Positions 37,378 to 45,818 of a stretch of DNA of 52,705 nt are shown one piece after another; the first letter of the stretch is position 1, and each line of letters opens with the position of its first letter. The translations under genes and the position numbers were made by a program. The notes beneath the pieces were generated by a model. That model saw only the letters and a list, made by a program, of their open reading frames with translations. It did not search any database and was not told the DNA's origin. This DNA comes from Planctomycetaceae bacterium. GTDB taxonomy: Bacteria > Planctomycetota > Planctomycetia > Planctomycetales > Planctomycetaceae. The stretch spans positions 1-52,705 of the forward strand of contig WFTL01000112.1 of the NCBI GenBank assembly GCA_015485495.1, written 5' to 3'.

Positions 37378-38268
37378 ATGGCATCAGAACCCCTCCGGCT
37401 CATCGTTCTCACCGGCAGCGACCGGCCGGAAGTCCGAACGGCCTGGGACACGCTGCTGCCGGTTCTGAACCGCACGGACGGCATTCAGGTCGTGGGCGAA
37501 TTCACCCGATCTGACGATGTCCCGGAGGGTCTGGCTGCGGATGTGGCCGTGGTTCTGGGAGGCGATGGATCCATTCTGCGCGGCTGTCGTCAGATGGGAC
37601 GGAGGCAGCTTCCGATTGCCGGAATCAATCTGGGACAGCTCGGTTTTCTCGCCGACCTGACTCCTGAGGAATTCCGCCGCTGTCTTCCCAAACTGCGGGA
37701 CCGTCGCTTCGATGTCGACGAGTTTCTCATGTTCGAATGGACTCATCGGTCCGAATCCGGCGACCGCCAGACGGGGCTGGGACTCAACGAAATCACCATC
37801 ACCTCCGCCCGGGCGTCCCGCATGATCGATGTGTGTCTGTCGATCGACGACGAACCGGTGACGACATTCAGCTGCGACGGACTGATTCTCAGCACGCCGG
37901 TAGGCTCCACAGCTCACAATCTGTCGGCCGGAGGCCCCATTCTGCGGCAGGATCTGCAGGCCTTCTGCATCACTCCCATCTGTCCGCACACGCTGACCGT
38001 TCGTCCGATTGTGGACACGGCCGACCGGACCTACATTCTGTCGGTCAGCCGCAGCCGGGACGGTGCCCGTCTGGTGGTGGACGGCCAGATCGACCGTCCG
38101 CTGCAGCCGGGCGATCAGGTCATCGTCCGACGGGCGGAGGCCTGTTTCCGCAAGATTCGTTTTCCAGGACACAGTTACTATTCCACTCTGCACCGCAAGC
38201 TGGGCTGGCGGGGACAACTGAACTACCGACAGCAGTCCGGCGGGCAGACTGAAGGCGGCTCGTCATGA
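37378..38268 (+). CDS. nadK: NAD kinase
   Basis: The 296-residue enzyme phosphorylates NAD to NADP in the cytosol. The GGDGS motif is at residues 61-65, with the catalytic Asp at 63. LGLNEITI and the signature STPVGSTAHNLSAGGPI follow, then the beta-sandwich with LVVDGQ. Length is typical. The start is ATG at 37378; the longer upstream frame is antisense to another gene. Its stop overlaps the hslV start by four bases, so nadK, hslV and hslU are an operon. Confidence 0.93.
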   Translation: MASEPLRLIVLTGSDRPEVRTAWDTLLPVLNRTDGIQVVGEFTRSDDVPEGLAADVAVVLGGDGSILRGCRQMGRRQLPIAGINLGQLGFLADLTPEEFRRCLPKLRDRRFDVDEFLMFEWTHRSESGDRQTGLGLNEITITSARASRMIDVCLSIDDEPVTTFSCDGLILSTPVGSTAHNLSAGGPILRQDLQAFCITPICPHTLTVRPIVDTADRTYILSVSRSRDGARLVVDGQIDRPLQPGDQVIVRRAEACFRKIRFPGHSYYSTLHRKLGWRGQLNYRQQSGGQTEGGSS

Positions 38269-38831
38269 CAGGGCATTCCGAACCGGACCGCAGATGGCGA
38301 TCGACGACCGTTCTGGCTGTTCGGCGCGACAACCAGGTCGTGCTGGGAGCCGACGGGCAGGTGACGTACGGCAACACCATCATGAAATCCGACACGAAAA
38401 AACTGCGCCGCATGCTGGACGGCAGCGTTGTGGTCGGGTTTGCCGGATCGACAGCGGATGCTTTCGCTCTGATGGAACGGTTTGAGGAGAAACTGAAGGA
38501 TTACCCGGCGAACATCGCGCGGGCATCCACGGAGCTGGCCCGCGACTGGCGAATGGATCGGGCTCTGCGGCGTCTGGAAGCCATGATGATCGTGGCCGAC
38601 CGGGACATCACCCTGCTGCTCACCGGCCAGGGCGACGTCGTGCAGCCGACGGATGGTGTGGTGGGGATTGGATCCGGAGGCCCCTATGCGGTGTCTTCCG
38701 CAAGAGCCCTCATGCGGCATACACAGATGTCGGCCGCGGACATCGTCCGTGAATCACTGAAAATCGCTTCCGAAATCGACGTGTATACGAACGACAGTAT
38801 CATTCTTGAGGAACCCGCGTGTCCGAACTGA
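38265..38831 (+). CDS. hslV: ATP-dependent protease peptidase subunit HslV
   Basis: The 188-residue threonine protease forms two stacked hexamers that pair with HslU to degrade cytosolic proteins. The nucleophile Thr is expected at T14 in WRSTTVLAVRRD, so a 13-residue propeptide must be removed. Other family parts are LGADGQVTYGNTIMKSDTKKLRRM and VGFAGSTADAFALMERFEEKL, with GIGSGGPYAVSSARAL near the end. The start overlaps the nadK stop, and the end overlaps hslU by 13 bases, implying tight translational coupling. Confidence 0.95.
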   Translation: MTGHSEPDRRWRSTTVLAVRRDNQVVLGADGQVTYGNTIMKSDTKKLRRMLDGSVVVGFAGSTADAFALMERFEEKLKDYPANIARASTELARDWRMDRALRRLEAMMIVADRDITLLLTGQGDVVQPTDGVVGIGSGGPYAVSSARALMRHTQMSAADIVRESLKIASEIDVYTNDSIILEEPACPN

Positions 38832-40165
38832 CTCCCCGGCAGATCGTCCACCATCTGGATGAACACATCGTCGGCCAGAACGATGCCAAACGGGCCGTCG
38901 CGGTGGCTCTGCGCAACCGCTGGCGGTGGAAACATCTCGACGAAACCATGAGGCGGGAAGTCACGCCCCGCAACATCCTGATGATCGGCCCGACCGGTGT
39001 GGGCAAAACGGAAATCACACGCCGCCTGGCCACCCTGATGAACGCTCCTTTCATCAAGGTGGAAGCCACCAAGTACACCGAAGTCGGGTACTACGGACGC
39101 GATGTGGAAAGCATGATCCGCGATCTGGTGGAAGCGGCCATTCAGCTTGTCCGCCGCACCCGCCGCAGCGAAGTCGAATCGGCTGCCGAGCAGCGGGCCG
39201 AAGAACGTCTGCTGGATCTTCTGGTTCCTGCCGAACCGAACCTTCCCGCTGCCGATGATTCGGACGCGTCCCTGCAGGCCCGACATGAACGAACCCGCGA
39301 AAAATTCCGCGATATGCTGCGAGACGGGCGCCTCGAAGAGCGGACCGTGGAACTGTCCGTCGAACAGCGTCATTCCCCCGTCCAGGTGTTCACCAGCATG
39401 GGCATGGAACAGATGGATATGGACCTGCAGGGCATGCTGGAACGCATGATGCCCCGCCAGCAGAAGGACCGCCGGCTGACCGTGAAAGAAGCACGCGGAG
39501 TGCTTGTGGAACAGGAAATCGAAAACCTCCTGGATACAGAAAGCATCCAGGAAGAAGCCGTTCGCCTTGCGGAAGAATCGGGGATCATCTTCATCGACGA
39601 AATCGACAAGGTGTGCAGTTCCGCCGAAGGCAGCCGTTCGGCCGATGTGAGCCGTCAGGGAGTCCAGCGGGATCTGCTGCCGATTGTCGAAGGAACCAGC
39701 GTGCAGACCCGCTACGGCACGGTGTCCACGGACAAAATCATGTTCATCGCTGCCGGCGCCTTTCACCGGTCACGCCCGTCAGACCTCATGCCCGAACTCC
39801 AGGGACGGTTCCCCATCCGCGTGGAACTGAAGGATCTGTCGCGAGACGACCTGGTGCGGATTCTGGTGGAACCGTCCGGCTCCCTGACGCGGCAGTATCA
39901 GGCGCTGCTGAAAACCGACCAGGTCTCTCTTTCGTTCACTCAGGACGGAATCGAAGCCATCGCCGATACGGCGTGGGCGGTCAATCAGTCCACTCAGAAT
40001 ATCGGTGCCCGCCGTCTGCATACGATCATGGAACGGCTGCTGGAAGACGTCAGTTTTCAGGCTCCGGACTGCGGACCGATGTCGATATCCGTGGATCGGA
40101 AGTTCGTGGAATCCCGCATGGCCGACATTCGGGAAGACGAAGACCTCAGCAGTTTCGTGCTGTAG
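38819..40165 (+). CDS. hslU: HslU ATPase subunit
   Basis: The 448-residue AAA+ unfoldase feeds substrates into HslV. Walker A GPTGVGKT is at residues 57-64 and Walker B IIFIDEIDK near 256-264. The I-domain lies between them (IKVEATKYTEVGYYGRDVESM before it). The sensor-2 region NIGARRLHTIMERLLEDVSF is intact. The C-terminus ends EDLSSFVL, close to the conserved HslU tail that activates HslV. Start is GTG at 38819, inside the hslV coding region. An 18-base palindrome follows the stop. Confidence 0.96.
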   Translation: MSELTPRQIVHHLDEHIVGQNDAKRAVAVALRNRWRWKHLDETMRREVTPRNILMIGPTGVGKTEITRRLATLMNAPFIKVEATKYTEVGYYGRDVESMIRDLVEAAIQLVRRTRRSEVESAAEQRAEERLLDLLVPAEPNLPAADDSDASLQARHERTREKFRDMLRDGRLEERTVELSVEQRHSPVQVFTSMGMEQMDMDLQGMLERMMPRQQKDRRLTVKEARGVLVEQEIENLLDTESIQEEAVRLAEESGIIFIDEIDKVCSSAEGSRSADVSRQGVQRDLLPIVEGTSVQTRYGTVSTDKIMFIAAGAFHRSRPSDLMPELQGRFPIRVELKDLSRDDLVRILVEPSGSLTRQYQALLKTDQVSLSFTQDGIEAIADTAWAVNQSTQNIGARRLHTIMERLLEDVSFQAPDCGPMSISVDRKFVESRMADIREDEDLSSFVL

Positions 40166-40182
40166 ACGGACACGTGTCCGTC
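40165..40182. terminator. 18-base perfect palindrome after hslU
   Basis: GACGGACACGTGTCCGTC reads the same on both strands. It begins at the last base of the hslU stop codon and lies in the 53-base gap between convergent hslU and the response-regulator gene. It could fold as a seven-pair stem with a four-base loop (terminator) or act as a dimeric protein-binding site. Confidence 0.5.
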
Positions 40183-40218
40183 AGAATGCTTTGGTCGGAA
40201 CCGCTTCGCTCCCGGCAT

Positions 40219-41172
40219 TCAGGCCGTTCCGCCGGCATCCTGCACGCTGACATCGGCAGGCATTGTCCGCAGTTCGGCCGGCCGCCGCTTGATCATGGTG
40301 ATTTCGTTGCCGGCCGCATTGTGCGTCACCTCATCCATGAAACTGCGGATCAGCATCAGACCGCGTCCGTGGGCTCTGAGCAGATTTTCCGGATCCAGCG
40401 GATCCGGAAGCGTGGACGGATCGAAACCCGGACCTTCATCGGACACGGTGTAGCAGACTTCGTGCGGCGTCACGCGGGCTCTGATCGTGACGCGCCGGTC
40501 CTGCCAGGGAGCGTTCGCAGCCCGCAGCCGTCCCAGTTCGGAATAGCCGGGACCGTCGTCGTCCCGCATGGCCGAATCGAGTTCCAGATTGCCGTGATCG
40601 ATCGCATTGGCCACCGCTTCCCGCAGAGCCATCGTGATCCGCAGAATGCCGGTCGCGTCGCTGTATTTCATCGCCCGAAGCTGTTCTTCCAGATGGGCAA
40701 TGACCCGGCCGGCAATCTGATGATCGTTCCCGATCACAAACGTCGATTCGGCCGAAACCAGAGCATCCATGACGGCTTCCCGGCTCTGGCGGGCCGCAAT
40801 CATCTCCATGATTTCACTGACTGCCGTTGTCAGTGAGTGGGCCAGTTCGCTTTTCGGCAGATAGCTGGCCGCTCCCGATCGGAGCGCCTGCACAGCCGTC
40901 TGCTCAGACCCCTGTCCGGTCACCAGCATGATGGGAATGTCGGCGTGGTGATCGCGAACATGCTCCACCAGTTCCAGACCGTCCATTTCCGGCATGATCA
41001 GGTCCGTGATGATCAGATCCGGAAGACGGTCGTTCGAAAGACAGTCGTTCAGCAGATCGGCAGCCTGCCGACCGCTGCCGACCACGTTCACGGCATGCCC
41101 CGCCTGTTCCAGCAGCACCCGCATCTGCGTGGCACACGCGGCACTGTCTTCGACAATCAGAATGTCCCCCAT
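40219..41172 (-). CDS. Response regulator fused to an RsbW-like ATPase domain
   Basis: The 317-residue protein has a receiver domain at 1-115. Acidic pocket residues are E8 and D9, the phospho-acceptor is D57 in IITDLIMPEMDG, with T85 and K107. A linker is followed by a GHKL ATPase domain (175-300) of the RsbW/SpoIIAB class: MALREAVANAIDHGN with E185 and N189, then SDEGPGFDPSTLP and HGRGLMLIRSFMDEV. No HisKA dimerisation helix is present, so it is not a histidine kinase. RsbW-type domains phosphorylate anti-sigma antagonists or bind sigma factors. GGAG six bases before the ATG at 41172 fixes the start. Partner genes are not adjacent. Confidence 0.88.
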   Translation of the reverse strand: MGDILIVEDSAACATQMRVLLEQAGHAVNVVGSGRQAADLLNDCLSNDRLPDLIITDLIMPEMDGLELVEHVRDHHADIPIMLVTGQGSEQTAVQALRSGAASYLPKSELAHSLTTAVSEIMEMIAARQSREAVMDALVSAESTFVIGNDHQIAGRVIAHLEEQLRAMKYSDATGILRITMALREAVANAIDHGNLELDSAMRDDDGPGYSELGRLRAANAPWQDRRVTIRARVTPHEVCYTVSDEGPGFDPSTLPDPLDPENLLRAHGRGLMLIRSFMDEVTHNAAGNEITMIKRRPAELRTMPADVSVQDAGGTA

Positions 41173-41276
41173 CCGCTTCTCCGCTGACTGCTGCCCCATC
41201 CTGTCACCGGCACCGGATTCCGAAACCCGAACCCGGAAATCAGATGCATCAGGCCCGCTGACACAATATGACCGCT

Positions 41277-41302
41277 GCGGCCGCGCGGGAAGCCGCGGCC
41301 GC
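41277..41302. repeat. GC-rich inverted repeat between divergent genes
   Basis: GCGGCCGCG (41277-41285) and CGCGGCCGC (41294-41302) are perfect 9-base complements with an eight-base loop. It lies in the 261-base divergent gap between the response-regulator gene and the dioxygenase gene, about 105 bases from the first and 130 from the second. Confidence 0.5.
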
Positions 41303-41397
41303 CGGCAATGGCCGTCTCCGGACCAGGAAACCACGTCACAGCCCGTGCGTCCGGCAGAAACCGGGATTCCCGTACAGGCCCGCCGCTTCCGGCAGCC

Positions 41398-41426
41398 GCG
41401 ACAATCGTCCCAGCCTGCACTAAAAT
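41398..41426 (+). promoter_or_regulatory. Candidate promoter giving a leaderless mRNA
   Basis: GCGACA (41398-41403), a 17-base spacer and TAAAAT (41421-41426) match sigma-70 boxes at four and five of six positions. The dioxygenase ATG is at 41434, seven bases beyond the -10, which is where transcription should start. No Shine-Dalgarno precedes the ATG, so a leaderless transcript is predicted. Confidence 0.45.
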
Positions 41427-41433
41427 ACCGTCC

Positions 41434-42216
41434 ATGTCCACTGCTCAAAACATCTCCACAGAATTCTCCGCCGACGAACAGACGCGGTTTCGCGAGTCCG
41501 GCTTCCTCATCTGCCGCGGCCTCATCGCCGATGAGGATGTGGCTGCCATTCGAACCGTGGCCGAACGGGATCTGGTCGAATGCCGCGGAGATATCGAATA
41601 CGAATGCGACGTCCGTTACCCCGGCGCCCCGGAATCTCCTCAGGCAGCAGGCGGACGCACGGTGCGGCGTCTGCGGCAGGCCTTCAGCCGCGATCCGGTT
41701 TTCGCCCGGCTGCTGAAACAACCGGTCCTGGTCGACCGGCTGAAACAGCTTCTGGGATCACCGGTCGTCATGCCGCTGGCCCACCACAACTGCATCATGA
41801 CCAAGCATCCGCGGTACAGCAGCGATACCGGATGGCACCAGGACACCCGCTACTGGTCGTTTCCCTCCGGCGACCTGGTGAATGTGTGGATCGCGCTGAC
41901 GGAGGAATCGGAAGAAAACGGCTGTCTCCGTCTGCTGCCGGGAACGCATCGCGCGGAGATCCGGCCGCAGCACCTGGATGAACGTCAGTTCCTGCGAACC
42001 GAGACGCCGGATGGCCGTGCCTGGCTGGAATCCGCTGTCACGGCGGAACTGTCACCGGGCGATGTCCTGTTCTTTCACGCCCGCTGCTTCCATTCGGCAA
42101 CGCGCAATTTCACCGACCGCACCAAGTTTTCGGCGGTGTTCACGTTTCGCAGAATGGACAACCCGCCGATTGCCGGAACGCGCAGCGCGTCGCTGCCGGA
42201 ACTGCTTCTGCAGTAG
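41434..42216 (+). CDS. Phytanoyl-CoA dioxygenase-family (PhyH) protein
   Basis: The 260-residue protein is probably an Fe(II)/2-oxoglutarate-dependent oxygenase. Iron ligands are H135 and D137 in TGWHQDTRYW, and the distal His is H220 in FHSATRN, with a nearby Arg for 2-oxoglutarate. LLPGTHR is a typical family segment before the core ends. The substrate is unknown; the family hydroxylates varied small molecules. The frame is open further upstream, but ATG at 41434 fits the family N-terminus and the promoter spacing. It is divergent from the response regulator and convergent with mqnC. Confidence 0.88.
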   Translation: MSTAQNISTEFSADEQTRFRESGFLICRGLIADEDVAAIRTVAERDLVECRGDIEYECDVRYPGAPESPQAAGGRTVRRLRQAFSRDPVFARLLKQPVLVDRLKQLLGSPVVMPLAHHNCIMTKHPRYSSDTGWHQDTRYWSFPSGDLVNVWIALTEESEENGCLRLLPGTHRAEIRPQHLDERQFLRTETPDGRAWLESAVTAELSPGDVLFFHARCFHSATRNFTDRTKFSAVFTFRRMDNPPIAGTRSASLPELLLQ

Positions 42217-42294
42217 CACGGTCACCGGCACCGAACAGCACGATCCGCCAGGGACGGACGCACCGGCAGGAACAGGCGCGCCACCAGACAGCGG

Positions 42295-43410
42295 TCACAC
42301 GATCGGCAGCAGCGACGCGGATTCTTCCGCCCGGAATTCGTCGGCTTCATCGATGTATTCGTAGAACACGTTGCGCTGACGCGGAATGTAGCCGACTTCC
42401 GAAATGCAGCGGCGGATGTCATCCACAGACAGATGGTAAACCGTCCCCGCCTCGGACACGACATTCTCTTCGATCATCAGACTGCCCATGTCGTTGGCTC
42501 CAAAGCGCAGAGCGAGCTGTCCGATTTTTTCTCCCTGAGTCACCCAGGACGACTGAATGTTGGGAATGTTGTCCAGATACAGCCGGCTGACCGCCTGCGT
42601 TTTCAGGTATTCGAACGCTCCGGCCGGAGGAATGTGAGACATGTCGGTGTGATCCGGCTGGAACGTCCAGCAGATGAAGGCCGTGAACCCGCCGGTTTCA
42701 TCCTGAAGCTGCCGCACGCGTTCCAGATGCTCGATGCGTTCTTCCAGAGTCTCCACATGACCGAACATCATGGTGGCTGTTGAACGCCCGCCCAGTTCAT
42801 GCCACACCCGCATGACGTTCAGCCAGTCGTCGCTGAGCACCTTGCCGCGGGTGATTTTTTTGCGCACGCGGTCGACAAGAATCTCCGCACCGCCTCCTGG
42901 AAGACTTCCCAGCCCGGCATCCCGCAGCCGTTCCAGCACCGTTTTCAGAGGCTGTCTGGAGATTTTGGTGAAGTGATGGATTTCCGGCGGACTGAAGCCG
43001 TGGACGTTCACCTGAGGAAACTTCTGTCGAATCGTCCGCAAAAGATCCTCATACCATTCCAGAGGCAGCTTCGGGTGCAGTCCTCCCTGCAGAAGAATCT
43101 GATCGCCGCCCAGCGCCACGGTTTCTTCGATTTTCGTCAGCAGCGTCTCCATCGGCAGGACATACACATCCGGATGCCCGGGCGGCCGATAAAAGGCGCA
43201 AAAGTCGCACACTGCCGTACACGCGTTCGTGTAATTGATATTCCGATCGATGTTGTACGTGCGGTACGGCTCCGGGTGCAGCCGGCAGGTGACCGCGTCC
43301 GCCGCCGCCCCGATGGCCGGCAGGTCGTACGACTGCAGCAGCGCCAGACCGTCGTCCGGGGTGAGCCGTTCTCCTGCTGCGGCACGGTCCAGAATGTTTC
43401 CGATGTTCAT
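42295..43410 (-). CDS. mqnC: Dehypoxanthine futalosine cyclase (MqnC), radical SAM
   Basis: The 371-residue enzyme acts in the futalosine pathway of menaquinone synthesis, cyclising dehypoxanthine futalosine. The radical SAM cluster motif is CTAVCDFC (C64, C68, C71) within NINYTNACTAVCDFCAFYR, the MqnC signature. LLQGGLHPKLPLEWYEDLL, MMFGHVET and FIPLAF-like FICWTFQPDHT support the family. Length is typical. It follows mqnA on the same strand after 24 bases. Menaquinone is the expected quinone of planctomycetes. Confidence 0.92.
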   Translation of the reverse strand: MNIGNILDRAAAGERLTPDDGLALLQSYDLPAIGAAADAVTCRLHPEPYRTYNIDRNINYTNACTAVCDFCAFYRPPGHPDVYVLPMETLLTKIEETVALGGDQILLQGGLHPKLPLEWYEDLLRTIRQKFPQVNVHGFSPPEIHHFTKISRQPLKTVLERLRDAGLGSLPGGGAEILVDRVRKKITRGKVLSDDWLNVMRVWHELGGRSTATMMFGHVETLEERIEHLERVRQLQDETGGFTAFICWTFQPDHTDMSHIPPAGAFEYLKTQAVSRLYLDNIPNIQSSWVTQGEKIGQLALRFGANDMGSLMIEENVVSEAGTVYHLSVDDIRRCISEVGYIPRQRNVFYEYIDEADEFRAEESASLLPIV

Positions 43411-43434
43411 GGCAGATTCCTGCTTCGTTCTGCT

Positions 43435-44256
43435 TCACGTCAGCGCGACGTGCGATGCGGCCGACCGCTGTCCCGACAGCAGCCCCTGCTGTTCGGCCAG
43501 ACGTCGAAACAGTTCCAGCCCGCTCCGCTCGGCAGAAGTCAGGTGATAGTTCAGATGCTGCGACAGATAGGTGCGGGCCGTTTCTTCGGTGAGCCCCAGC
43601 CGGACCGCTTCCCGGGAGGCAATCGCGTCGATGGCGGCAACCCCCTGATCCCGTGCCGCATTCAGTGCCTGTTCGACCGTCTGCGTGTCGTGGACCCGGC
43701 CGGCGGCGACCCACATGGCAAACACGAACGGCAGCCCCGTCCATTCGTACCACATCTGCCCCAGATCCACGACCTGGGCAAACGGTTCCCGGGGCGGATG
43801 CATGGCGCGGTCGCCGATCAGAAGGACCGCGTCCGCATCGCTGTGGGCCGTGTCGGCGTCCAGAGGAAGCGGTTCCACCGACGGAGACACGCCGTACCGT
43901 TCGGCCAGAATGACACGCGTCAGAGCGGCACTTGTGCGGGACCCTTCGTCCATCGCCACGCGCTGAATGTCTCCCGGATGCGTGCGGCAGTACAGCCGCA
44001 CACTCATCACCGGCCCGCGAGCGGCCACACACGCCGACGACAGAATCGTGTACCCCGTGCCGCGAAAATATTCCACGGATGGAATCAGAGCGACATCGAG
44101 ATCACCGGCGGACAGTCCGTCCGCCAGACGACTGGGATAATCGAGTACGATGCGGGCCTGTGGGAGCAGTTCCTGCAGGTTCTCGATGAGCGGTCGGGAA
44201 TTCAGATAGCTGACAGCTCCCAGCCGCAGCGGCCGGGTGGACAGTTGAGTGATCAC
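43435..44256 (-). CDS. mqnA: Chorismate dehydratase (MqnA)
   Basis: The 273-residue enzyme turns chorismate into 3-enolpyruvylbenzoate, the first step of the futalosine menaquinone route. The protein starts LRLGAVSYLNSRPLIENL and carries LDVALIPSVEYFRG and LGQMWYEWTGLPFVFAMWVA, both MqnA hallmarks. Start is GTG at 44254-44256, with GAGGA eight bases upstream. A good promoter lies about 65 bases upstream. Together with mqnC it forms a short operon; mqnB, mqnD and mqnE are not in the window. Confidence 0.92.
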   Translation of the reverse strand: MITQLSTRPLRLGAVSYLNSRPLIENLQELLPQARIVLDYPSRLADGLSAGDLDVALIPSVEYFRGTGYTILSSACVAARGPVMSVRLYCRTHPGDIQRVAMDEGSRTSAALTRVILAERYGVSPSVEPLPLDADTAHSDADAVLLIGDRAMHPPREPFAQVVDLGQMWYEWTGLPFVFAMWVAAGRVHDTQTVEQALNAARDQGVAAIDAIASREAVRLGLTEETARTYLSQHLNYHLTSAERSGLELFRRLAEQQGLLSGQRSAASHVALT

Positions 44257-44318
44257 GAATCCGGTCCTCAGTGAGTCGGTCCACCCGAGTGACTGCGGCG
44301 GACAGACAGGCCGATTTC

Positions 44319-44346
44319 AGTATAGAAGCCTCCCAGGCCGCCTCAA
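44319..44346 (-). promoter_or_regulatory. Promoter of mqnA-mqnC
   Basis: On the minus strand TTGAGG (44341-44346), 16 bases and TATACT (44319-44324) match the sigma-70 boxes at four and five of six positions. Predicted transcription start near 44312 gives a leader of about 56 bases that includes a GAGGA ribosome site. This is the best promoter match in the window. Confidence 0.55.
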
Positions 44347-44407
44347 CCACGGACATGGATGCAGCCCGGATTCTCACGGCTTCCCGGTACGGTTCTCTGT
44401 TTTCGCC

Positions 44408-44416
44408 TGCTATCAT
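44408..44416 (+). promoter_or_regulatory. Candidate extended -10 box of hom
   Basis: TGC followed by TATCAT (44411-44416) fits an extended -10 element. A leader of about 50 bases would lead to the hom ATG. No -35 at the expected spacing is convincing, which extended -10 promoters can tolerate. Confidence 0.35.
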
Positions 44417-44472
44417 CCCCCGGCCCGTCGGGGCACCGGAACGGCTGTTGAAACTCAGGAATTGTCCCTCCG

Positions 44473-45777
44473 ATGTCAGAATCCCCGCTCCATATCGGTC
44501 TGATCGGCTGCGGAACCGTGGGCAGCGGTGTCGCACGGATTCTCAGCGAACAGCACCGCCTGCTGGAACGGCAGTGCGGCCGGCGTCTTTGCCTGAAACG
44601 CGTCGTCGTGCGTCATCCGGACCGGCCGCGTCCCGGCCTGCCGGAATCCGTCCCCGTCACAGACCGCATCGACGATATTCTTCAGGATGAAAGCATCGAC
44701 CTGGCCGTTCAGCTCATCGGCGGTACCGACGCCGCACTCGATTATGCCCGCCGTCTGCTGCAGGCAGGACGTGATCTGGTCACGGCCAACAAAGCCCTCA
44801 TCTGCGCCCACGGCAGCGAACTGTTTCAGCTGGCCGGCCGGCTGAAAAGGACGATCGGCTTCGAAGCGGCCGTCGCCGGCGGCATTCCCGTCATCAGTAC
44901 CCTCACCACCGCTCTGACGGGCAACCGCATCGAATCCATCGAAGGCATTCTCAACGGAACAAGCAATTTCATCCTGTCCCGGATGCTGACGGACAATCAG
45001 ACCTATGAACAGGCTCTGTCTCTCGCTCAAAAGCAGGGTTACGCCGAAGCCGACCCCACGCTCGATGTCGACGGCACCGATGCCGCCCAGAAACTGTCCA
45101 TCCTCATCCGTCTGGCCTTCGCCACCGACGTTCCCGTCGAAAAGATGATTCGACGGGGAATCGACCGCATCATGCTGTCCGATCTGGAAGCCGCCGCGGC
45201 TCTGGGATATCGCATCAAACTGCTGGCCATGGCCAGACGAAATCAGGAACAGCTCGAAGCCTGGGTGCAGCCGGCTCTCATCCACCACGAACGAACGCTG
45301 GCTCAGACCAGCGGAGCCGACAACATCGTGACCATCACCGGCAGCGCCGTGGGCCGGCTGCGTCTGGCCGGCGCCGGAGCCGGACAGATGCCGACCGCGT
45401 CGGCCGTGGTGGCCGATATCATCGACTACGCCACCGGCCGGGCCGCCCGCACCTTCGATGCCGTCCTCCGCAGCCAGACCGCACCGTCTCTGGACATCCA
45501 GCCGCAGGAAGCCCCCCGGCACCGTTACTACATTCGCTGCACGGTCGATGACCGCCCCCATGTTCTGGCAGACGTCACAGACGTTCTGGGACGGCACGAA
45601 ATCAGCATTTCTTCCCTGCACCAGGATGAACCGACCGGTGCGAACGACCGTCCCGCCGCACGCCTGATCATCATGACTCACCAGACCACTGAAGGCCGCA
45701 TGCGGAACGCCGATCAGGATCTGCACCGGCTGGACTGCGTGCGCGATCAGCCGCTGCGTCTGCCGGTCGCCGACTGA
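44473..45777 (+). CDS. hom: Homoserine dehydrogenase
   Basis: The 434-residue enzyme reduces aspartate semialdehyde to homoserine for threonine and methionine synthesis. The nucleotide-binding segment GLIGCGTVGSGV is at residues 9-20. The core signature is EGILNGTSNFILSRM, followed by AEADPTLDVDGTDAAQKL. A C-terminal ACT domain (about 350-430, CTVDDRPHVLADVTDVLGRH) suggests feedback control, usually by threonine. Layout and length are standard. Start is ATG at 44473, with AGGA twelve bases upstream. It is divergent from mqnA and followed by a small membrane protein 41 bases on. Confidence 0.95.
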   Translation: MSESPLHIGLIGCGTVGSGVARILSEQHRLLERQCGRRLCLKRVVVRHPDRPRPGLPESVPVTDRIDDILQDESIDLAVQLIGGTDAALDYARRLLQAGRDLVTANKALICAHGSELFQLAGRLKRTIGFEAAVAGGIPVISTLTTALTGNRIESIEGILNGTSNFILSRMLTDNQTYEQALSLAQKQGYAEADPTLDVDGTDAAQKLSILIRLAFATDVPVEKMIRRGIDRIMLSDLEAAAALGYRIKLLAMARRNQEQLEAWVQPALIHHERTLAQTSGADNIVTITGSAVGRLRLAGAGAGQMPTASAVVADIIDYATGRAARTFDAVLRSQTAPSLDIQPQEAPRHRYYIRCTVDDRPHVLADVTDVLGRHEISISSLHQDEPTGANDRPAARLIIMTHQTTEGRMRNADQDLHRLDCVRDQPLRLPVAD

Positions 45778-45818
45778 ATGCGTTTCAAAACTCCGCCGAA
45801 ATCGGGAAACCGCCTTTC

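Noticed and set aside
38269-40165. Possible CodWX-type variant of the HslVU system
   Set aside because: The catalytic residue is Thr as in HslV, not Ser as in Bacillus CodW, and the ATPase has normal HslU motifs.
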